From: Pseudomonas putida
Lineage (GTDB): Bacteria; Pseudomonadota; Gammaproteobacteria; Pseudomonadales; Pseudomonadaceae
DNA length: 64,000 nucleotides
Direction: 5' to 3'
Assembly (NCBI RefSeq): GCF_028682395.1
Contig: NZ_JANHLC010000001.1
Span: 682,001-746,000, forward strand
This document shows, piece by piece, positions 35,824-46,741 of the stretch; within the stretch, counting starts at the first letter, position 1; each line of letters begins with the position of its first letter. The notes below the pieces were generated by a model that did no database searches, was not told the origin of the DNA, and worked only from the letters and a program-made list of their open reading frames with translations. Made by a program: the position numbers and the translations under genes.

Positions 35824-36456
35824 TCAATTGCGTAGGCTAGGGCTGAAACGCAGCATATCCAGCCCCATGTCGACCCAGCGTTCCGCGTCCTTGTGTAGCT
35901 GAAAGCTGTCCGGTACCAGCAACCATTGACCAAGGATGCCGTTGATGTACGCATGCACACTGATCGCCGCCCGGACAACATCGAGATCGTCAGGCAACTG
36001 TCCGCGATTCACGGCATTGCGCAAGGTCAAGCCGATGCGGACATTACAGTCCAGGCTGGCGGTTTGACGCTGACGCCGCAAGTCACACATTTCATCGGTG
36101 AACTCGCACTTATGAAACAAAATCTCATTAATTCGCCGGGTCTTTGGGTCCAGGGCAACTTGATGAAACAACCGAATCAGCAGCTTGCGCATACAGCCCA
36201 GCGGGTCCATCTCCTCCTCGCTCTCGCCGGCTTTCGCCAGTTCGTCGAGCGGTTCGTGCAGCGTATCCAGCATGGCCTGGACCAGATCAGCCTTATTACT
36301 GAAGTGCCAATAGATCGCCCCGCGAGTCACGCCCGCCATGGCCGCGATATCCGCCAGGGTCGTACGAGCCACGCCGCGCTCATAGAACGCTTTCTCGGCG
36401 GCTTCAAGGATCTGGTGGCGCGTTTCCTGCGCTTCCTCTTTAGTACGACGGACCAT
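35824..36456 (-). CDS. ttgR: TtgR, TetR-family repressor of the TtgABC pump
   Basis: Repressor of 210 residues. The N-terminal helix-turn-helix [21 protein letters not shown] lies near residues 31-51 and the opening [17 protein letters not shown] is characteristic of TtgR/ArpR. The C-terminal domain binds aromatic antimicrobials and flavonoids in the homologue. The gene is divergent from ttgABC, and the intergenic region carries an operator like that of TtgR. Confidence 0.9.
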   Translation of the reverse strand: MVRRTKEEAQETRHQILEAAEKAFYERGVARTTLADIAAMAGVTRGAIYWHFSNKADLVQAMLDTLHEPLDELAKAGESEEEMDPLGCMRKLLIRLFHQVALDPKTRRINEILFHKCEFTDEMCDLRRQRQTASLDCNVRIGLTLRNAVNRGQLPDDLDVVRAAISVHAYINGILGQWLLVPDSFQLHKDAERWVDMGLDMLRFSPSLRN

Positions 36457-36603
36457 GGCAATACAACCTCAATCAGGGAGCCCAGGCCATGACTGTCAAT
36501 GACCTGAACCGTTATCCGGGCGGCGTTTGTAATGCCTTGCTCCGGGCCTACACTTCGTTGTTTGTACCTGTAGCGTGCCTGAATCGATACAGTGCCCGGC
36601 TAT

Positions 36604-36625
36604 TTACAAACAACCATGAACGTAA
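36604..36625 (+). promoter_or_regulatory. TtgR operator
   Basis: A 22-base imperfect palindrome, TTAC at the left end and GTAA at the right with CAACCATGA in between, about 90 bases before ttgA. It agrees closely with the P. putida TtgR operator as I remember it, including the following TATATTCCTTAGCAAGCTA-like stretch. It sits in the 261-base ttgR-ttgA gap and would repress both genes. Confidence 0.7.
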
Positions 36626-36717
36626 GTATATTCCTTAGCAAGCTACTTATCCAGCTGCACCCTTTTATCCTTCCACTTTTCCGGTGTGCTATTCGGACGC
36701 CTGACCCGAGGATCTCC

Positions 36718-37875
36718 ATGCAACTCAAGCCAGCTGTTACCGCCCTGGTTACTGCCCTCGCCCTGGCATCGCTGCTCAGCGGATGCAAGAAGGAAGAGGC
36801 GGCCCCTCCCGCACAAATCCCTCAGGTCGGTGTGGTCACCCTGCACCCACAAGCCTTCACCCTGACTTCCGAACTCCCTGGCCGGACCACTGCGTACCGC
36901 ATCGCGGAAGTTCGACCACAGGTCAATGGCATTATTCTCAAGCGCTTGTTCAAGGAAGGCGGCGACGTCAAGGCCGGCCAACAGTTGTATCAGATCGATC
37001 CGTCGATCTATGAAGCGACACTGAAAAGCGCCGAAGCCAACCTACAGTCGACCAAGTCGATCGCTGATCGCTACAAGCAACTGGTCAGCGAGCAAGCCGT
37101 AAGCCGTCAGGAATACGACACGGCCATGGCCAACCGCCTGCAATCGGAATCCGCCCTGCAAACCGCACAGATCAATCTGCGCTACACCAAGGTGCTGGCG
37201 CCGCTGTCCGGACGCATCGGTCGCTCCAATGTGACCGAAGGCGCGCTGGTCAGCAACGGCCAAGCCAACGCCATGGCGGTCATCCAACAGCTCGACCCGA
37301 TCTACGTCGATGTCACGCAGTCCTCGGTAGAGCTGCTGGAGCTGCGCCGCGAACTGCAGAGCGGCCGCCTGCAACGCGCGGGCGACAATGCCGCCTCGGT
37401 CAAGCTGACCCTGGCCGATGGTAGCCAATATGGCCTGGACGGCAAGCTGGAGTTCTCTGAAGTCAGCGTCGACGAGACCACCGGTTCGGTGACGCTGCGC
37501 GCGATCTTCCCCAACCCTGAACACCTGCTGCTGCCTGGCATGTTCGTCCACGCCCAATTGCAGGCCGGTGTGAACAACGCGGCGATTCTGGCCCCGCAAC
37601 AGGGGGTGACCCGCGACCTCAAAGGCCAGCCAACCGCGCTGGTCGTCAACCAGGATAACAAGGTGGAACTGCGCCAACTGCAAGCCAGCCGCACCGTCGG
37701 CAGCCAATGGCTGGTGGAGAAAGGCCTTAACGCCGGCGACCGCGTAATTACCGAAGGTCTGCAATTCGTCAAGCCAGGCGTTGAAGTCAAGGCCACCGAG
37801 GCCACCAACGTCAAGCCAGCCAACCCGGCCACTGCTCCGGCAACAGATAAAGCCGCGGGTAGCAAAGGGGAGTAA
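36718..37875 (+). CDS. ttgA: TtgA/MexA-type RND periplasmic adaptor
   Basis: Membrane fusion protein of 385 residues. The lipoprotein signal ends LLSGCKKEE, putting the acylated Cys at about residue 23. Barrel-sandwich halves (GRTTAYRIAEVRPQVNGII and later VLAPLSGRIGRSNVTEGALV) flank a coiled hairpin region. It bridges the inner-membrane pump TtgB and the channel TtgC. The start at 36718 was chosen because it gives the correct lipobox; an upstream frame from 36592 runs through the TtgR operator. Confidence 0.92.
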   Translation: MQLKPAVTALVTALALASLLSGCKKEEAAPPAQIPQVGVVTLHPQAFTLTSELPGRTTAYRIAEVRPQVNGIILKRLFKEGGDVKAGQQLYQIDPSIYEATLKSAEANLQSTKSIADRYKQLVSEQAVSRQEYDTAMANRLQSESALQTAQINLRYTKVLAPLSGRIGRSNVTEGALVSNGQANAMAVIQQLDPIYVDVTQSSVELLELRRELQSGRLQRAGDNAASVKLTLADGSQYGLDGKLEFSEVSVDETTGSVTLRAIFPNPEHLLLPGMFVHAQLQAGVNNAAILAPQQGVTRDLKGQPTALVVNQDNKVELRQLQASRTVGSQWLVEKGLNAGDRVITEGLQFVKPGVEVKATEATNVKPANPATAPATDKAAGSKGE

Positions 37876-37878
37876 ACC

Positions 37879-40800
37879 ATGTCGAAATTTTTTATCGACC
37901 GTCCGATCTTCGCCTGGGTTATCGCCCTGGTGATCATGCTGGTCGGGGCTCTATCGATCCTCAAGCTCCCCATCAACCAATACCCGAGCATCGCGCCACC
38001 CGCCATCGCGATCTCCGTGACCTATCCGGGTGCTTCTGCACAAACCGTGCAGGACACCGTGGTTCAGGTGATCGAGCAGCAACTCAACGGTATCGACAAC
38101 CTGCGTTATGTCTCCTCGGAAAGTAACTCCGACGGCAGCATGACCATTACCGCTACCTTCGAGCAGGGCACCAACTCCGACACCGCCCAGGTTCAGGTCC
38201 AGAACAAGCTGAACCTGGCCACGCCGCTATTGCCGCAGGAAGTGCAGCAACAAGGTATCCGTGTCACCAAGGCCGTGAAGAACTTCCTGCTGGTGATCGG
38301 TGTGGTGTCCGAAGACGGCAGCATGTCCAAGGACGACCTGTCCAACTACATCGTGTCCAACATGCAGGACCCGGTCTCGCGGACCGCCGGTGTAGGTGAC
38401 TTCCAGGTGTTCGGTGCCCAGTACGCCATGCGTATCTGGCTCGATCCGGCCAAGCTGAACAACTACGCCCTGACCCCCGTAGACGTGAAAGCCGCCATCG
38501 CGGCGCAGAACGTTCAGGTGTCCTCCGGCCAACTGGGTGGCCTGCCAGCCGTCGCCGGCCAGCAGTTGAACGCCACCATTATCGGCAAGACCCGCCTGCA
38601 AACTGCCGAGCAGTTCAAGGCGATCCTGCTGAAAGTGAACAAAGATGGCTCCCAGGTACGCGTCGGTGATGTCGCCGACGTCGCCCTGGGCGGTGAAAAC
38701 TACAGCGTCAGCGCCCAGTTCAACGGCAAGCCGGCCTCCGGTCTCGCGGTGAAACTGGCCAACGGCGCCAACGCCCTGGACACTGCCAAAGCCCTGCGCA
38801 AGACCATTGCCGACCTGGAACCCTTCTTCCCCCAAGGGATGAAAGTGGTGTTCCCGTACGACACCACCCCAGTGGTGACCGAGTCGATCTCCGGGGTAGT
38901 CCACACCCTGATCGAAGCGATCGTGCTGGTGTTCCTCGTGATGTTCCTGTTCCTGCAGAACTTCCGCGCTACGGTGATTACCACCATGACCGTGCCGGTC
39001 GTATTGCTCGGGACGTTCGGGATCCTCGCGGCCTTCGGCTTCAGCATCAACACCCTGACCATGTTCGGTATGGTGCTGGCCATCGGCTTGCTGGTGGACG
39101 ACGCCATTGTCGTGGTGGAAAACGTCGAACGGGTCATGAGCGAGGAAGGTCTCTCGCCCAAGGAAGCCACCAAGAAATCCATGGAGCAAATCCAGGGCGC
39201 CTTGGTCGGTATTGCCCTGGTACTGTCGGCGGTCTTGCTGCCGATGGCCTTCTTCAGCGGCTCTACCGGGGTGATCTACAAGCAGTTCTCGATCACCATC
39301 GTCTCGGCCATGGCCCTGTCGGTTCTGGTCGCCCTGATTTTCACCCCGGCCCTGTGCGCAACCATGCTCAAAGCCATTCCCAAGGGTGAGCACGGCACGC
39401 CGAAACGCGGCTTCTTCGGCTGGTTCAACCGCAGCTTCGACCGTGGCGTCAAAAGCTACGAGCGGGGTGTCGGCAACATGCTGGCCCACAAGGCGCCGTA
39501 CCTGCTGGCCTACCTGATTATCATCGTCGGCATGATCTGGCTGTTCACCCGGATTCCAACGGCGTTCCTGCCGGAAGAAGACCAGGGCGTACTGTTTGCC
39601 CAGGTGCAGACACCCGCCGGGTCCAGTGCCGAGCGTACACAGGTCGTCGTCGATGAAATGCGCGAGTTCCTGCTCAAGCCGAGCGCCGAGGGTGGCGAAG
39701 GCGATGCCGTGGCCTCGGTGTTCACCGTGACCGGCTTCAACTTCGCCGGCCGTGGCCAGAGTTCGGGCATGGCCTTCATCATGCTCAAGCCATGGGGTGA
39801 ACGAAACGCCGATAACAGCGTGTTCAAGCTTGCCCAGCGCGCCCAAATGCACTTCTTCAGTTTCCGCGACGCCATGGTGTTTGCCTTCGCGCCACCGGCA
39901 GTACTGGAGTTGGGTAACGCCACCGGTTTCGACGTGTTCCTGCAGGACCGCGCCGGTATCGGCCACGAAAAGCTGATGGCCGCTCGTAACCAGTTCCTCG
40001 GCATGGCCGCACAGAGCAAGGTGCTGACCCAGGTCCGTCCGAACGGGTTGAACGACGAACCGCAGTATCAGTTGACCATCGACGACGAGCGCGCCAGTGC
40101 CCTGGGCGTCACGATCTCGGACATCAACAGCACGCTGTCGATTGCCCTGGGCAGTAGCTACGTCAACGACTTTATCGACCGCGGTCGTGTGAAGAAGGTC
40201 TATATCCAGGGTCAAGCCGGCTCACGCATGAGCCCCGAAGACCTGAAGAAATGGAACGTACGCAACAGCGCCGGGACCATGGTGCCGTTCTCCTCCTTCG
40301 CCAAGGGCGAATGGATCTACGGTTCGCCGAAACTGGCGCGTTACAACGGCGTGGAAGCCATGGAAGTGCTCGGTGCACCGGCGCCCGGCTACAGTACCGG
40401 TGAAGCCATGGCGGAAGTCGAGGCCCTGGCCGCGAAACTGCCGGCCGGTGTCGGTATTTCCTGGACCGGTCTGTCCTACGAGGAACGCCTCTCCGGTTCC
40501 CAGGCACCTGCGTTGTACGCCTTGTCGCTGCTGATGGTGTTCCTCTGCCTGGCAGCACTGTACGAAAGCTGGTCGATTCCGATCGCGGTCATGCTGGTGG
40601 TACCGTTGGGGATCATTGGTGCCCTGCTGGCGACCAGCCTGCGCGGCCTGTCCAACGACGTGTACTTCCAGGTCGGCCTATTGACGACCATCGGCCTGGC
40701 GGCGAAGAACGCCATCTTGATCGTGGAGTTCGCCAAGGAACTCCACGAGCAGGGTCGCAGCCTGGTCGATGCGGCAATCGAAGCCTGCCGTATGCGTCTG

Positions 40801-41046
40801 CGACCGATTATCATGACGTCGCTGGCCTTCGTCCTCGGTGTTGTGCCGCTGGCGATCTCCACCGGCGCCGGCTCGGGTAGCCAGCATGCAATCGGTACAG
40901 GCGTTATCGGCGGGATGATCACCGCCACCGTACTGGCGATTTTCTGGGTACCGTTGTTCTTCGTGACCGTTTCTTCGATTGGCGCGGGCAATAGCAAGAA
41001 AAAATCAGACTCCACCGAAACTCCAAGCAACGAGGCTGGCCAATGA
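37879..41046 (+). CDS. ttgB: TtgB/MexB-type RND multidrug efflux pump
   Basis: Inner-membrane pump of 1055 residues, usual for HAE1-RND proteins, opening [21 protein letters not shown]. The proton-relay pair DD occurs in [16 protein letters not shown] near residues 407-408. It exchanges protons for drugs and solvents and works with TtgA and TtgC. It follows ttgA after three bases and overlaps ttgC by ATGA. Confidence 0.94.
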   Translation: MSKFFIDRPIFAWVIALVIMLVGALSILKLPINQYPSIAPPAIAISVTYPGASAQTVQDTVVQVIEQQLNGIDNLRYVSSESNSDGSMTITATFEQGTNSDTAQVQVQNKLNLATPLLPQEVQQQGIRVTKAVKNFLLVIGVVSEDGSMSKDDLSNYIVSNMQDPVSRTAGVGDFQVFGAQYAMRIWLDPAKLNNYALTPVDVKAAIAAQNVQVSSGQLGGLPAVAGQQLNATIIGKTRLQTAEQFKAILLKVNKDGSQVRVGDVADVALGGENYSVSAQFNGKPASGLAVKLANGANALDTAKALRKTIADLEPFFPQGMKVVFPYDTTPVVTESISGVVHTLIEAIVLVFLVMFLFLQNFRATVITTMTVPVVLLGTFGILAAFGFSINTLTMFGMVLAIGLLVDDAIVVVENVERVMSEEGLSPKEATKKSMEQIQGALVGIALVLSAVLLPMAFFSGSTGVIYKQFSITIVSAMALSVLVALIFTPALCATMLKAIPKGEHGTPKRGFFGWFNRSFDRGVKSYERGVGNMLAHKAPYLLAYLIIIVGMIWLFTRIPTAFLPEEDQGVLFAQVQTPAGSSAERTQVVVDEMREFLLKPSAEGGEGDAVASVFTVTGFNFAGRGQSSGMAFIMLKPWGERNADNSVFKLAQRAQMHFFSFRDAMVFAFAPPAVLELGNATGFDVFLQDRAGIGHEKLMAARNQFLGMAAQSKVLTQVRPNGLNDEPQYQLTIDDERASALGVTISDINSTLSIALGSSYVNDFIDRGRVKKVYIQGQAGSRMSPEDLKKWNVRNSAGTMVPFSSFAKGEWIYGSPKLARYNGVEAMEVLGAPAPGYSTGEAMAEVEALAAKLPAGVGISWTGLSYEERLSGSQAPALYALSLLMVFLCLAALYESWSIPIAVMLVVPLGIIGALLATSLRGLSNDVYFQVGLLTTIGLAAKNAILIVEFAKELHEQGRSLVDAAIEACRMRLRPIIMTSLAFVLGVVPLAISTGAGSGSQHAIGTGVIGGMITATVLAIFWVPLFFVTVSSIGAGNSKKKSDSTETPSNEAGQ

Positions 41047-42437
41047 GCAAGTCCCTTTTGTCCCTCGCAATCGCCGCCTTCGCGCTAAGTGGTTGCTCGC
41101 TGATACCGGATTACCAGCGTCCCGACGCTCCGGTCGCGGCGCAGTACCCGCAAGGCCCGGCGTACTCGCCGGCCGACTCGGCGAATGTCGCAGCTGCCGA
41201 GCAGGGCTGGCGCCAGTTCTTCAAGGACCCGGCCCTGCAGCAACTGATCCAGATCGCCCTGGAAAACAACCGCGACCTGCGGGTCGCGGCGCTGAACATC
41301 GACGCGTACAGTGCGCAGTACCGCATCCAGCGTGCAGATCTGTTCCCGGCGGTCTCCGCCGATGGCAGCGGCAGCCGTCAACGGGTTCCGGCGCGCGCCT
41401 CGCAGACCGGCGAGTCGAGCATCACCAGCCAGTACTCGGCAACACTCGGGGTCAGCTCGTATGAGCTGGACCTGTTCGGCCGTGTGCGCAGCCTTAGCGA
41501 GCAGGCGCTGCAGACCTACTTCGCCAGCGAGGAAGCCCGCCGCACGACCCAGATCAGCCTGGTGGCCAGTGTTGCCAACGCCTATCTGACCTGGCAGGCC
41601 GACAAGGAACTGCTGAAGCTGACCCAGGAAACCCTGAAAACCTACGAGGAGAGCTACAAGCTCACCTTGCGCAGCAGCGAAGTCGGCGTGGCCTCGGCCC
41701 TCGACCTCAGCCAGTCGCGCACGGCGGTCGAAGGCGCGCGGGTCAAGCTGGCGCAGTACCAGCGCCTGGTTGCCCAGGATCAGAACAACCTGACCGTGCT
41801 GCTCGGCACCGGGCTGCCGTCCGACCTGTTGCAACGCCGCCCGGACATTCTCGGCGCCGAGCATCAACTCAAGGCAGCCAATGCCAATATCGGCGCGGCC
41901 CGGGCTGCGTTCTTCCCGAGCATCAGCCTGACCGCCAACGCCGGTTCGCTTAGCCCAGACTTATCCGGTCTGTTCGACGGCGGCTCGGGCACCTGGTTGT
42001 TTGCACCGAAAATCAATCTGCCGATCTTCAACGCGGGCGCACTGCGGTCCAGCCTGGACTACTCGAAAATCCAGAAGGACATCAGCGTCGCCAACTACGA
42101 GAAAGCGATTCAGACCGCCTTCCAGGAAGTCTCCGACGGCCTGGCGGCACGCCAAACCTTCAACCAGCAGTTGCAGGCACAGCGTGACCTGGTCGCCGCG
42201 AACCAGGATTACTACCGCCTGGCCGAGCGTCGCTACCGGATCGGTGTCGACAGCAACCTGACGTTCCTCGACGCCCAGCGTTCGCTGTTCAGTGCCCAGC
42301 AATCGCTAATCAGCGATCGTCTGTCGCAGCTGACCAGCGAGGTCAACCTGTACAAGGCCCTGGGTGGCGGTTGGTACGAGCAGAGCGCGCAAAACACGCC
42401 GATCTCCGAAGAGCCGCCGAAGCTCAAGCTGTTCTGA
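41043..42437 (+). CDS. ttgC: TtgC/OprM-type outer-membrane channel
   Basis: Outer-membrane factor of 464 residues, lipoprotein signal ending ALSGCSLIP (Cys near 18), followed by two long coiled repeat halves of the TolC fold. It forms the exit duct of the TtgABC pump. The P. aeruginosa counterpart is OprM. The gene is followed by a strong terminator. Confidence 0.93.
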   Translation: MSKSLLSLAIAAFALSGCSLIPDYQRPDAPVAAQYPQGPAYSPADSANVAAAEQGWRQFFKDPALQQLIQIALENNRDLRVAALNIDAYSAQYRIQRADLFPAVSADGSGSRQRVPARASQTGESSITSQYSATLGVSSYELDLFGRVRSLSEQALQTYFASEEARRTTQISLVASVANAYLTWQADKELLKLTQETLKTYEESYKLTLRSSEVGVASALDLSQSRTAVEGARVKLAQYQRLVAQDQNNLTVLLGTGLPSDLLQRRPDILGAEHQLKAANANIGAARAAFFPSISLTANAGSLSPDLSGLFDGGSGTWLFAPKINLPIFNAGALRSSLDYSKIQKDISVANYEKAIQTAFQEVSDGLAARQTFNQQLQAQRDLVAANQDYYRLAERRYRIGVDSNLTFLDAQRSLFSAQQSLISDRLSQLTSEVNLYKALGGGWYEQSAQNTPISEEPPKLKLF

Positions 42438-42452
42438 GCCAAGCGTTGAAAA

Positions 42453-42477
42453 AACCCACCTGACGGTGGGTTTTTTT
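42453..42477 (+). terminator. Rho-independent terminator of ttgABC
   Basis: Stem AACCCACC/GGTGGGTT around TGAC followed by a run of T, 16 bases past the ttgC stop. The remaining gap to 42752 (about 275 bases) has no gene and holds the porin promoter, where an AATAACAACA motif occurs at about 42607. Confidence 0.88.
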
Positions 42478-42752
42478 ATGCCTGGCGCCCCTGGAAACCC
42501 CACCCCGAGATTCCTCCCTGTTTCGTTCGTTAATCGCCCAAAACCCGTTTTTCGCGATTGAAGGCCCTTGACGATGCCCCGCACCATTCCCCCATGCACC
42601 CAGATCAATAACAACAGGCTCCCTCCATGATTCAGCGCCCTACCCTCTCCGGCTAGCCTCGCCGTTCACCTCACTGTGTTTAACCGACCGCCTGCAACGC
42701 ACGTTTGCGGGAGCGTCCTGTTTCGTCCCTAACAATTAGAGAGACCTTGTCC

Positions 42753-44027
42753 ATGAAGCCATTTAACCGCCACTTCGTTCCTTCCCGCGCCCTGCTGCCG
42801 AGCTTGCTGGCCGTCAGTATTGCCGGCGCGGCCTTGCCAGCCATGGCCGAGGAACAGGGTTTTGTCGAAGATGCCCAGGTCAACCTCAACCTGCGCAACT
42901 TCTACTTCAACCGCAACTTCACCAACCCGACCAAGGCCCAGGGCAAGGCCGAGGAATGGACCCAGAGTTTTATCCTCGACGCCAAGTCCGGCTTTACCCA
43001 GGGCACGATCGGCGTGGGTCTGGACGTACTCGGGATGTACTCGGTGAAGCTCGACGGCGGCCGTGGTACGTCCGGCACCCAGTTGCTCCCAGTATCCGCC
43101 GACGGGCGTCCGGCCGATAACTTCGGGCGCCTGGGGGTGGCATTCAAAGCCCGGCTATCGCAGACCGAGCTGAAGGTCGGCGAATGGATGCCAGTGCTGC
43201 CCATCCTGCGCTCGGACGACGGCCGCTCGCTGCCGCAGACCTTTCGTGGCGGGCAAATCACCTCGAAGGAAATCACCGGCCTGACCTTGTACGGCGGCCA
43301 GTTCCGCGCCAACAGCCCGCGTGACGATTCGAGCATGAACGACATGTCGATGAACGGAAAAGCCGCCTTCACCTCCGACCGCTTCAATTTCCAGGGTGGC
43401 GAGTACGCCTTCAATGACAAGCGCACCCAGGTCGGCCTGTGGAACGCCCAGCTCAAGGACATCTACAGTCAGCAGTTTCTCAATCTGACCCACAGCCAGC
43501 CGCTGGGTGACTGGACCCTGGGGGCCAACCTGGGCTTCTTCTATGGCAAGGAGGACGGCAGTGCACGGGCGGGCAATATGGACAACAAGACCTGGTCCGG
43601 GCTGTTCTCCGCCAAATACGGCAGCCACACCCTCTACCTGGGCCTGCAGAAACTGACGGGCGACACCGCCTGGATGCGGGTCAATGGCACCAGCGGCGGG
43701 ACCCTGGCCAACGACAGCTACAACTCCAGCTACGACAATGCCAAGGAAAAGTCCTGGCAACTGCGCCACGACTACAACTTCGCAGGCCTGGGTGTACCGG
43801 GCCTGACGCTGATGAACCGCTATATCAGCGGTGACAACGTACACACCTCAACCGTCAGCGACGGCAAGGAGTGGGGTCGCGAAACCGAGCTGGCGTACAC
43901 CGTGCAGAGCGGTGCGCTGAAGAACCTCAATCTGAAATGGCGTAACTCGAGCATGCGGCGCAGCTACAACAACAACGAGTTCGATGAGAACCGCGTGATC
44001 GTCAGCTACCCGTTGAATCTGCTGTAG
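42753..44027 (+). CDS. OprD-family outer membrane porin
   Basis: Protein of 424 residues with signal peptide ending LPAMAEEQGF near residue 29. The rest is a beta-barrel with the OprD-family opening AQVNLNLRNFYFNRNF, RSDDGRSLPQTFRGG near residue 152 and a terminal aromatic/hydrophobic residue pattern (YPLNLL). OprD relatives take up amino acids, aromatic acids or other carboxylates. The pca cluster converges with it, so an aromatic acid substrate is possible but inferred. The start was set at 42753, where the signal peptide begins. Confidence 0.88.
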   Translation: MKPFNRHFVPSRALLPSLLAVSIAGAALPAMAEEQGFVEDAQVNLNLRNFYFNRNFTNPTKAQGKAEEWTQSFILDAKSGFTQGTIGVGLDVLGMYSVKLDGGRGTSGTQLLPVSADGRPADNFGRLGVAFKARLSQTELKVGEWMPVLPILRSDDGRSLPQTFRGGQITSKEITGLTLYGGQFRANSPRDDSSMNDMSMNGKAAFTSDRFNFQGGEYAFNDKRTQVGLWNAQLKDIYSQQFLNLTHSQPLGDWTLGANLGFFYGKEDGSARAGNMDNKTWSGLFSAKYGSHTLYLGLQKLTGDTAWMRVNGTSGGTLANDSYNSSYDNAKEKSWQLRHDYNFAGLGVPGLTLMNRYISGDNVHTSTVSDGKEWGRETELAYTVQSGALKNLNLKWRNSSMRRSYNNNEFDENRVIVSYPLNLL

Positions 44028-44042
44028 AGGCTCGCCGAAGGC

Positions 44043-44104
44043 TCGCCAGCCAGTTCGTTCTTGCAGGATAAAACCAGAACCTACAAGGGCGAGCTGGCCG
44101 GCGA
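44043..44104. repeat. Long imperfect stem-loop between convergent genes
   Basis: TCGCCAGCCAGTTC (44043-44056) is roughly complementary to GAGCTGGCCGGCGA (44091-44104), with an inner CTTGCAGG/CCTACAAG pairing. It resembles Pseudomonas REP-type intergenic repeats and could stop transcription from both the porin and pcaC sides. Confidence 0.55.
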
Positions 44105-44115
44105 TCAAGCACCGA

Positions 44116-44511
44116 CTACCCTTCGCGCGATTCCACGCCCAATTCGTCCCACACCGATTCAGCCAGGTGGAAGGTCGCGTTGGCCGCCGGAATACCGCAA
44201 TAGATTGCGCTCTGCATCAGCACCTCCTTGATCTCGGCCCGTGTCACGCCATTGTTGGCGGCGGCCCGCAGGTGCAGCTTGAGCTCTTCATTGCGATTCA
44301 TGCCGATCAACATGGCGATGGTGATCAGGCTACGGGTATGACGAGGCAATCCCGGGCGCGTCCAGATATCACCCCAGGCATGGCGGGTGATCATTTCCTG
44401 AAACTGCGAGTTGAACTCGGTCAGCGCATTGAGGCTACGGTCGACATGGGCATCGCCCAGTACCGCGCGGCGCACTTGCATGCCTTCGGCATAACGTTGT
44501 TTTTCGTCCAC
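44116..44511 (-). CDS. pcaC: PcaC, 4-carboxymuconolactone decarboxylase
   Basis: Protein of 131 residues of the CMD/AhpD-like family. DIWTRPGLPRHTRSLITIAMLIGMNR near residues 46-71 and NNGVTRAEIKEVLMQSAIYCGIPAAN are the family core. It decarboxylates 4-carboxymuconolactone to the beta-ketoadipate enol-lactone. It is the last gene of pcaTBDC, 21 bases after pcaD. Confidence 0.92.
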   Translation of the reverse strand: MDEKQRYAEGMQVRRAVLGDAHVDRSLNALTEFNSQFQEMITRHAWGDIWTRPGLPRHTRSLITIAMLIGMNRNEELKLHLRAAANNGVTRAEIKEVLMQSAIYCGIPAANATFHLAESVWDELGVESREG

Positions 44512-44532
44512 GAACAGTGTTCCTCGAATGCG

Positions 44533-45330
44533 TTACTTGGCCTGCAGGAAGCTCAGTACGCGGTCGCTGAACAGCGCACCGGCCTGCACGTTGGACAAAT
44601 GGGCCGCACGGAACTCCGCGTACTCGGCCCCCTTGACTCGCTCCTGGATAAACAGCCCACCGGACGGCGGTGTCACCGCATCTTCGGTGCCGCTGATCAC
44701 CAGCAATGGCACCTCGATAGCGCCCAACTGATCACGGAAATCGGCATCGCGCACGGCGGCACAGTTGGCTGCATACCCCTGGGGCGATGTGGCGGCAAGC
44801 ATATCGGTAATGCGCTTGGCCTGGTCCGGATGGGCCTCGGCATAGTCCGGCGTGAACCAGCGCGCAATCGACGCATCACGCAAGGCGACCATAGCCGCCG
44901 AACCGTCGCGCAGCACCATTTCAATGCGCGGATCCCAAATGGCCGGCTCGCCGATCTTTGCCGAAGTGTTGCACACCACCAGCTTGTGCAGACGCTCGCC
45001 GGCATTGATGCCCAGCCACTGGCCGATCAGCCCGCCCATGGACAGGCCGCAGAAATGCGCCCGCTCGATATTCAACGCATCCAGCAAAGCCAGGACGTCA
45101 CCGCCCAGTTGTTCGATGCTGTACGGCCCCTCGCTGACCAGCGAGCGCCCGTGGCCGCGGGTGTCATAGCGCAGCACGCGAAAGTGCTCGGCAAAGGCCG
45201 GAATCTGCGTGTCCCACATGCCCAGGTCGGTTCCCAGGGAGTTGGACAGCACGAGTACCGGCGCCTCTTGCGGGCCGTCGAGTTGGTAGTGCAGTTCACC
45301 TTCGGCCAGTTGTACGAATCCCACAGTCAT
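44533..45330 (-). CDS. pcaD: PcaD, 3-oxoadipate enol-lactonase
   Basis: Alpha/beta hydrolase of 265 residues with the nucleophile elbow CGLSMGGLIGQ near residue 97 and a C-terminal catalytic His region. It opens the enol-lactone to beta-ketoadipate. It lies 5 bases behind pcaB with a good AAGGAG ribosome site. Confidence 0.92.
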   Translation of the reverse strand: MTVGFVQLAEGELHYQLDGPQEAPVLVLSNSLGTDLGMWDTQIPAFAEHFRVLRYDTRGHGRSLVSEGPYSIEQLGGDVLALLDALNIERAHFCGLSMGGLIGQWLGINAGERLHKLVVCNTSAKIGEPAIWDPRIEMVLRDGSAAMVALRDASIARWFTPDYAEAHPDQAKRITDMLAATSPQGYAANCAAVRDADFRDQLGAIEVPLLVISGTEDAVTPPSGGLFIQERVKGAEYAEFRAAHLSNVQAGALFSDRVLSFLQAK

Positions 45331-45335
45331 CTCCT

Positions 45336-46697
45336 TCAGACAGTCAAAGCGTTATGTTCGGCCACGGCACGCGTGACCCAGGTTCGGGCCTGGCCCAGGT
45401 AATGCGCCGGATCCAGCAAACGATCCAGCTCGGCGGCGGACAGTTGGGCCGTTACTTGCGGCTCATCGCCCAGTACCGCGCGCAGATGCCGTTGTTCGGC
45501 CACCGCGCGCTTGCAGCATTGTTCCAATAGATGGTGCGCGGTCTCGCGCCCCAGGCGCTGGGCCAGGACAATACTGACCGCTTCGGCCAGCACCAGGCCC
45601 TGGGTCAGGTCGAGATTGCGCCGCATGCGCACCGCATCGACCTCCAGGCCTTCGCTGACAATCAGCGCCTGCTTGAGCGCACCCGAGACCAGGCAGCCTA
45701 TCTGCGGCAGGGTTTCCCACTCCGCATGCCACAGCCCCAGGCTGCGCTCATGCTCCTGGGGCATGGCACTGAACAGGGTCGCCAGCAACCCCGGCACCCG
45801 GGTCGCCGCGCCGATCAGCACCGCGCACCCGACCGGATTGCGCTTATGCGGCATGGTCGAGGAACCGCCCTTGCCCGGCGCCGAAGGCTCGAAGGCTTCG
45901 CCGGCCTCGGTCTGCATCAACAGACTGAGATCACGCCCCAGCTTGCCCAGGCCACCGGCGATCAAGCCCAGTACCGAGCCAAATTCCACCAGGCGATCAC
46001 GCTGGGTGTGCCAGGGTTGCTCGGGCAGGCTCAACTGCAGCTCTTCGGCCAGGGCCTGGGCCACCGGCATGGCGTGTTCGCCAAGCGCCGCAAGGGTGCC
46101 GGACGCGCCGCCAAACTGCAGCACCAGCAAACGCGGCGCGAGTTCTTGCAGGCGTTGTCGACTGCGCGTGACAGCGCCCAGCCAACCGGCGATTTTCATC
46201 CCCAGCGTGACCGGCGTGGCGTGCTGTAACCAGGTCCGCCCGGCCAGCGGCGTATCGGCATACCGCTCGGCCTGCTCGGCCAGCACTCGGCCGAGGCGTT
46301 GCAGATCGGTATCGATCAAGCCCAGGGCCTGGCGCAGTTGCAACACCAGGCCGGTATCCATCACATCCTGGCTGGTCGCGCCCAGATGCACGTAGCGCTC
46401 GGCCCCGGCATCGCGGCTCGCGATCTGCTTGCCCAGCGCCTTGACCAAGGGAATGGCCGAGTTGCCCGCCGTGGCAATGGCCTCGCCCAGCTCGAAAAAG
46501 TCATACAACGACGCCTGGCACGCCGCCTCGATCGGCGCAACCGCCGCCTCGGGGATCACCCCGACACGGGCCTGCGCGCGGGCCAGGGCGGCTTCGAAAT
46601 CGAGCATGGCCTGGACCCGGCCATGATCACAGAACACCCCATCCATCTCCTCGGAGGTGAAATAGGCATCGAACAGTTGCTTGCTCGGTCGTTGCAT
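45336..46697 (-). CDS. pcaB: PcaB, 3-carboxy-cis,cis-muconate cycloisomerase
   Basis: Protein of 453 residues of the fumarase/aspartase superfamily with the signature GGSSTMPHKRNPVG near residue 278. It lactonises 3-carboxymuconate formed from protocatechuate. Its position between pcaT and pcaD is the standard Pseudomonas order. Confidence 0.93.
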   Translation of the reverse strand: MQRPSKQLFDAYFTSEEMDGVFCDHGRVQAMLDFEAALARAQARVGVIPEAAVAPIEAACQASLYDFFELGEAIATAGNSAIPLVKALGKQIASRDAGAERYVHLGATSQDVMDTGLVLQLRQALGLIDTDLQRLGRVLAEQAERYADTPLAGRTWLQHATPVTLGMKIAGWLGAVTRSRQRLQELAPRLLVLQFGGASGTLAALGEHAMPVAQALAEELQLSLPEQPWHTQRDRLVEFGSVLGLIAGGLGKLGRDLSLLMQTEAGEAFEPSAPGKGGSSTMPHKRNPVGCAVLIGAATRVPGLLATLFSAMPQEHERSLGLWHAEWETLPQIGCLVSGALKQALIVSEGLEVDAVRMRRNLDLTQGLVLAEAVSIVLAQRLGRETAHHLLEQCCKRAVAEQRHLRAVLGDEPQVTAQLSAAELDRLLDPAHYLGQARTWVTRAVAEHNALTV

Positions 46698-46741
46698 CGC
46701 TAACCCTTAGAATCGCGCGCCCCCAGGGGCGCGCTCACTTA

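Noticed and set aside
38227..40215. Minus-strand open frame of 662 codons inside ttgB
   Set aside because: It is the complement of a highly conserved pump gene and has a His/Gln/Gly composition without any domain.
42600..42620. AATAACAACA as a Crc/Hfq catabolite-control site for the OprD porin
   Set aside because: It lies about 140 bases before the start codon, not at the ribosome site. Without a mapped transcript start it cannot be supported.
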